From assembly GCF_000313565.1 (NCBI RefSeq), contig NZ_HE578928.1, forward strand, positions 236,399 to 300,398: a DNA stretch of 64,000 nucleotides. The letters run 5' to 3'. Source of the stretch: Dielma fastidiosa (GTDB lineage Bacteria; Bacillota_I; Bacilli_A; Erysipelotrichales; Erysipelotrichaceae). The position numbers and the translations under genes were made by a program. Shown here piece after piece: positions 63,981 through 64,000 of this stretch. The notes beneath the pieces were generated by a model. That model had not been told where the DNA came from, did no database searches, and saw nothing but the letters and a program-made list of their open reading frames with translations. The number at the start of each line of letters is the position of its first letter. Positions within the stretch are counted from its first letter, which is position 1.

Positions 63981-64000
63981 TTGGTTAAGCATAAAAAAAA

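Overview
The window is a chromosomal stretch of a low-GC, Gram-positive (Bacillota) bacterium. Evidence: strong GGAGG-type ribosome binding sites, sigma-A style promoters, AddAB instead of RecBCD, the rnmV-rsmA-ispE-glmU-prs block, LicR/BglG-type PTS regulation, lipoproteins with typical lipoboxes, and a SpoVAF/GerA-family gene that points to an endospore-forming ancestry. My best guess is an Erysipelotrichia-like gut anaerobe, but this is an inference from gene content, not a search result. I see no rRNA, tRNA, CRISPR array, insertion sequence or prophage.

Layout. 1-0.9 kb: a truncated XRE-type regulator with a short Cys/His-rich secreted peptide gene just upstream. 0.9-2.8 kb: a ferredoxin-tailed aldo/keto reductase and an unrecognised partner. 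3.0-8.9 kb: addB-addA. 9-12.8 kb: an M20 peptidase, a small membrane protein, a dinD gene bracketed by two copies of the 3' end of a decayed iron-containing alcohol dehydrogenase, and a cupin gene; the decayed gene and the cupin share a MerR/AdhR-type promoter. 12.9-14.7 kb: AraC/GyrI-like regulator, glyoxalase-like protein and an unknown protein with a possible ACG start. 14.8-24.5 kb: a ten-gene operon coding for three related TPR proteins, a complete Dpp/Opp-type ABC importer and two Arg-less Rid proteins, divergent from an AraC regulator. I regard this as the best candidate for an undescribed system. 24.6-30.3 kb: membrane proteins and the housekeeping block prs-glmU-ispE-rsmA-rnmV, in which GlmU has lost most of its uridyltransferase domain.

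30.4-35.8 kb: a beta-glucoside PTS locus (PRD regulator, EIIBC, GH1 6-phospho-beta-glucosidase, YczE-like membrane protein). 35.9-38.9 kb: a 3D-domain lipoprotein, MutT, a DUF5662-like protein and an inositol monophosphatase. 39-42.6 kb: mnmE-tatD and the SpoVAF-like gene. 42.6-44.4 kb: a CcdA-TlpA fusion and a lipoprotein. 44.8-52.5 kb: a second, LicR-controlled cellobiose-type PTS locus (EIIB, EIIC, EIIA, GH1 enzyme, HAD phosphatase, YitT-like protein, with a YczE-like gene between the PTS genes and licR). Its GH1 enzyme carries Gln where the acid/base Glu is expected. 52.6-53.5 kb: a tandem pair of small membrane-anchored proteins. 53.6-60.7 kb: the threonine branch of the aspartate pathway, as thrC-thrB-pheB-HAD facing away from hom-aspartokinase-asd. 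60.8-64 kb: a small protein made of an internal duplication, an AlbA_2/Schlafen-type regulator with an elaborate operator, and an alpha/beta hydrolase.

Most gene starts were chosen by ribosome binding site. All family assignments come from motif recognition by eye; no database search was run.
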